DNA of 64,000 nucleotides, from NCBI GenBank assembly GCA_947044365.1, contig OX345639.1, positions 7,648,218-7,712,217 on the forward strand, in the 5' to 3' direction. The DNA is from Petrosia ficiformis (lineage: Eukaryota > Porifera > Demospongiae > Haplosclerida > Petrosiidae). Positions 62,195 through 64,000 of the stretch are shown here, piece after piece. Position 1 is the first letter of the stretch. The number at the start of each line of letters is the position of its first letter. The translations under genes were made by a program, and so were the position numbers. The notes beneath the pieces are model-generated. The model was not told where the DNA came from. It worked only from the letters and a program-made list of their open reading frames with translations, and did no database searches.

Positions 62195-64000
62195 TATCTA
62201 TCTTTCCTTATAAACCTGTATTTATTTATATCCCTTTATCTAAGCATGTATTTATCCATGGATCTAATTCTTATGTACACATTTATCTACACAATTATTC
62301 TTCTTATATATCTATCTATCGATTTATATTGTGTGCTATCTATTTATCGATCTAATTCTCTAACTATCATTCTATCTATCTACCTATTTACGTATCTAAA
62401 CATTTATTGTCTATGTATCTATCCATCGATCCATCCATCCATCTCTCCATCCTTCCATGCATTCATTCAAACTTTCATCCATTCATTAAATGAAATGCCC
62501 ATTCATCCATCCATCCATCCATCCATCCAATAGTCTATCTATCTATATTAATCAAGTTCTATCAATCTTTGTATTTTTGTATCTATCTATATATCTATCT
62601 GTCTAATTTCTAACTCTATTTTTCTCTATATATCAGTCTGTCTGACCGTTTGTCTGTCAGTCAGAGTGTTTCTCTGTCTGTTCGTTTGTCTGTTTCTACC
62701 TATGTACTTATGAATTTCTTGACGTATCCATTTATCTGTATATGTATATATGTCCTGTCTATCCTGTCTATCCTTTCTATCTTAATTATCCTGTCTATCC
62801 TGTATATCTTGTCTATCTTGTCTATCCTGTCAATCTTGTCTATCCAGTCTACCATATCTATCCTTTCTATCCTGTCTATCCAGTCTACCCTCCATGTGTA
62901 CCATGTTTATCCTGTCTATCTTTTCTACAAAGCCAATCCTGTCTATCCTGTCTATCCTGCATTTGTATCATATCTATTTTGTCTATCCTGTCAATTGTGT
63001 CTATCATGTCTGTCATGTCTATCCTGTCTATCCTGTCATTCCTGTCTATCCTGTATATCCTGTCTATCTTGTCTATCCTGTCAAGGTATTCATCTATCTC
63101 TCTATCTCTATATCTCTCTATTTACCTATCTACCTATTTATTTATCTATCTATTTATCTAATCTATATATAACTCATCCGTCCATAGATCCATGATTCAA
63201 TTCATACTTCCATCCATCCATCCGTCCATCCATTCATCCAACTATTCATCTACCCACGTACCCATCTACCCGTTAACTGCTCTACCTATCTATCTATCTA
63301 CATATCTACCTATCTAACTATCTACCTATCTACGTATCTACCTATCTACCTATCTACCTATCTACCTATCTGCCTCTCTAACTATCTACCTATTTATCTA
63401 TGTACCTATCAACCTATCTACTGATGTACCTATCTACATCTCTAAATCTCTAACTCTCTACCTCTCTACCTATCTACCTAGCTACCTATCTACCTATCTA
63501 TCTATCTATCTATCTATCTACGTATCTACCTATCTTTCATATTTATCAATCTAAAATGGTAGGTATGTATCTATCTTTATCTCTATCTATTTATCTATCT
63601 TTCTATATATCTATCTATCTGTTTAACTCTCTACCTGTCTAACGGTTTACCTGTCTACCTGTCTACATATCTACCTGTCTACCTGTCTACATATCTACCT
63701 GTCTACCTGTCTACCTCTCTACATATCTATCTATCTGCCTATCTGCCTATCTGCCTATCGGCGTATCTACCTATCTACCTATTTACCTATCTACGTATCT
63801 ACATACCTACATATCTACCTATCTATCTATCTACCAATCTACCTATCTAACTATCTACCTATCTATATATCTACCTATCTAATTATCTACCTATCTACCT
63901 ATCTAACTATCTACCTATTTACCTATCATCCTATCTGCCTATCACCGATCTACCTGTCTAACTACTTATCTGTCTACATGTCTACCTGTCTGCCTGTCTA
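62195..64000. repeat. CTAT/CCTGTCTAT/CTAC arrays of unit 2
   Basis: Same order of simple-repeat themes as 44805-47060, with the two deletions noted for unit 2. It runs off the window end within the CTAC/CTGT section. Confidence 0.88.

Larger units (their letters stand above)
56637..64000. repeat. Large repeat, unit 2 (cut by the window end)
   Basis: Follows unit 1 at an offset of about 17,390 bases through 62.7 kb. In stretches read side by side (40201-40740 against 57591-58130) I saw only a few substitutions. The offset then falls to about 16,940 because unit 2 lacks roughly 280 bases of the CCTGTCTAT array (near 62830) and about 170 bases near 63168. Confidence 0.9.

Overview
The window is animal nuclear DNA: AT-rich, with GT-AG introns, spliced metazoan genes and many repeats. 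Gene content (a TGF-beta ligand with a latency peptide, a KCTD3/SHKBP1-type BTB-WD40 protein, a WDR20-type WD40 protein and a cytosolic HSP90) points to a metazoan. The mixture of TIR elements, integrase/Ulp1 remnants and Ty3/gypsy would fit an early-branching lineage such as a demosponge, but that is inference; no database was searched.

Layout. 554-1961 (-): two-exon TGF-beta ligand. 2213-26942 (-): KCTD3/SHKBP1 homologue, reconstructed here as 19 exons totalling exactly 785 codons including the stop; its introns are loaded with minisatellites and short non-autonomous transposons, several with clear target-site duplications and fragments of coding sequence. 27236-31332 (-): WDR20 homologue in four exons (661 aa). 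31333-31674: short divergent promoter with two perfect heat-shock-element trimers. 31675-35424 (+): HSP90 in five exons (731 aa) ending in MEEVD, with a 675-bp TA-flanked MITE in its third intron. 35583-38422 (-): a candidate Ginger-like transposon remnant holding integrase ends without the catalytic core, a CXXC-like zinc finger and a multi-exon Ulp1-type protease.

From 39.2 kb to the end there is no host gene that I can recognise. A large repeat unit starts near 39,243 and again near 56,637 (offset about 17.39 kb), nearly identical over the ~5.2 kb complex block and then running into CTAT/CTAC/CCAT arrays. The first unit carries a complete Ty3/gypsy element (49350-55243, minus strand) with two 259-bp LTRs that look identical, a tRNA-Gln-type primer binding site, a polypurine tract, gag-pro-RT-RNaseH in one frame and integrase displaced by one base.

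How the genes relate: the three minus-strand genes are in tandem, WDR20 and HSP90 are head to head and share a promoter interval. Nothing suggests an operon or a shared pathway. The most interesting material is the set of non-autonomous elements carrying gene fragments, the integrase/CXXC/Ulp1 remnant, and the large complex repeat.
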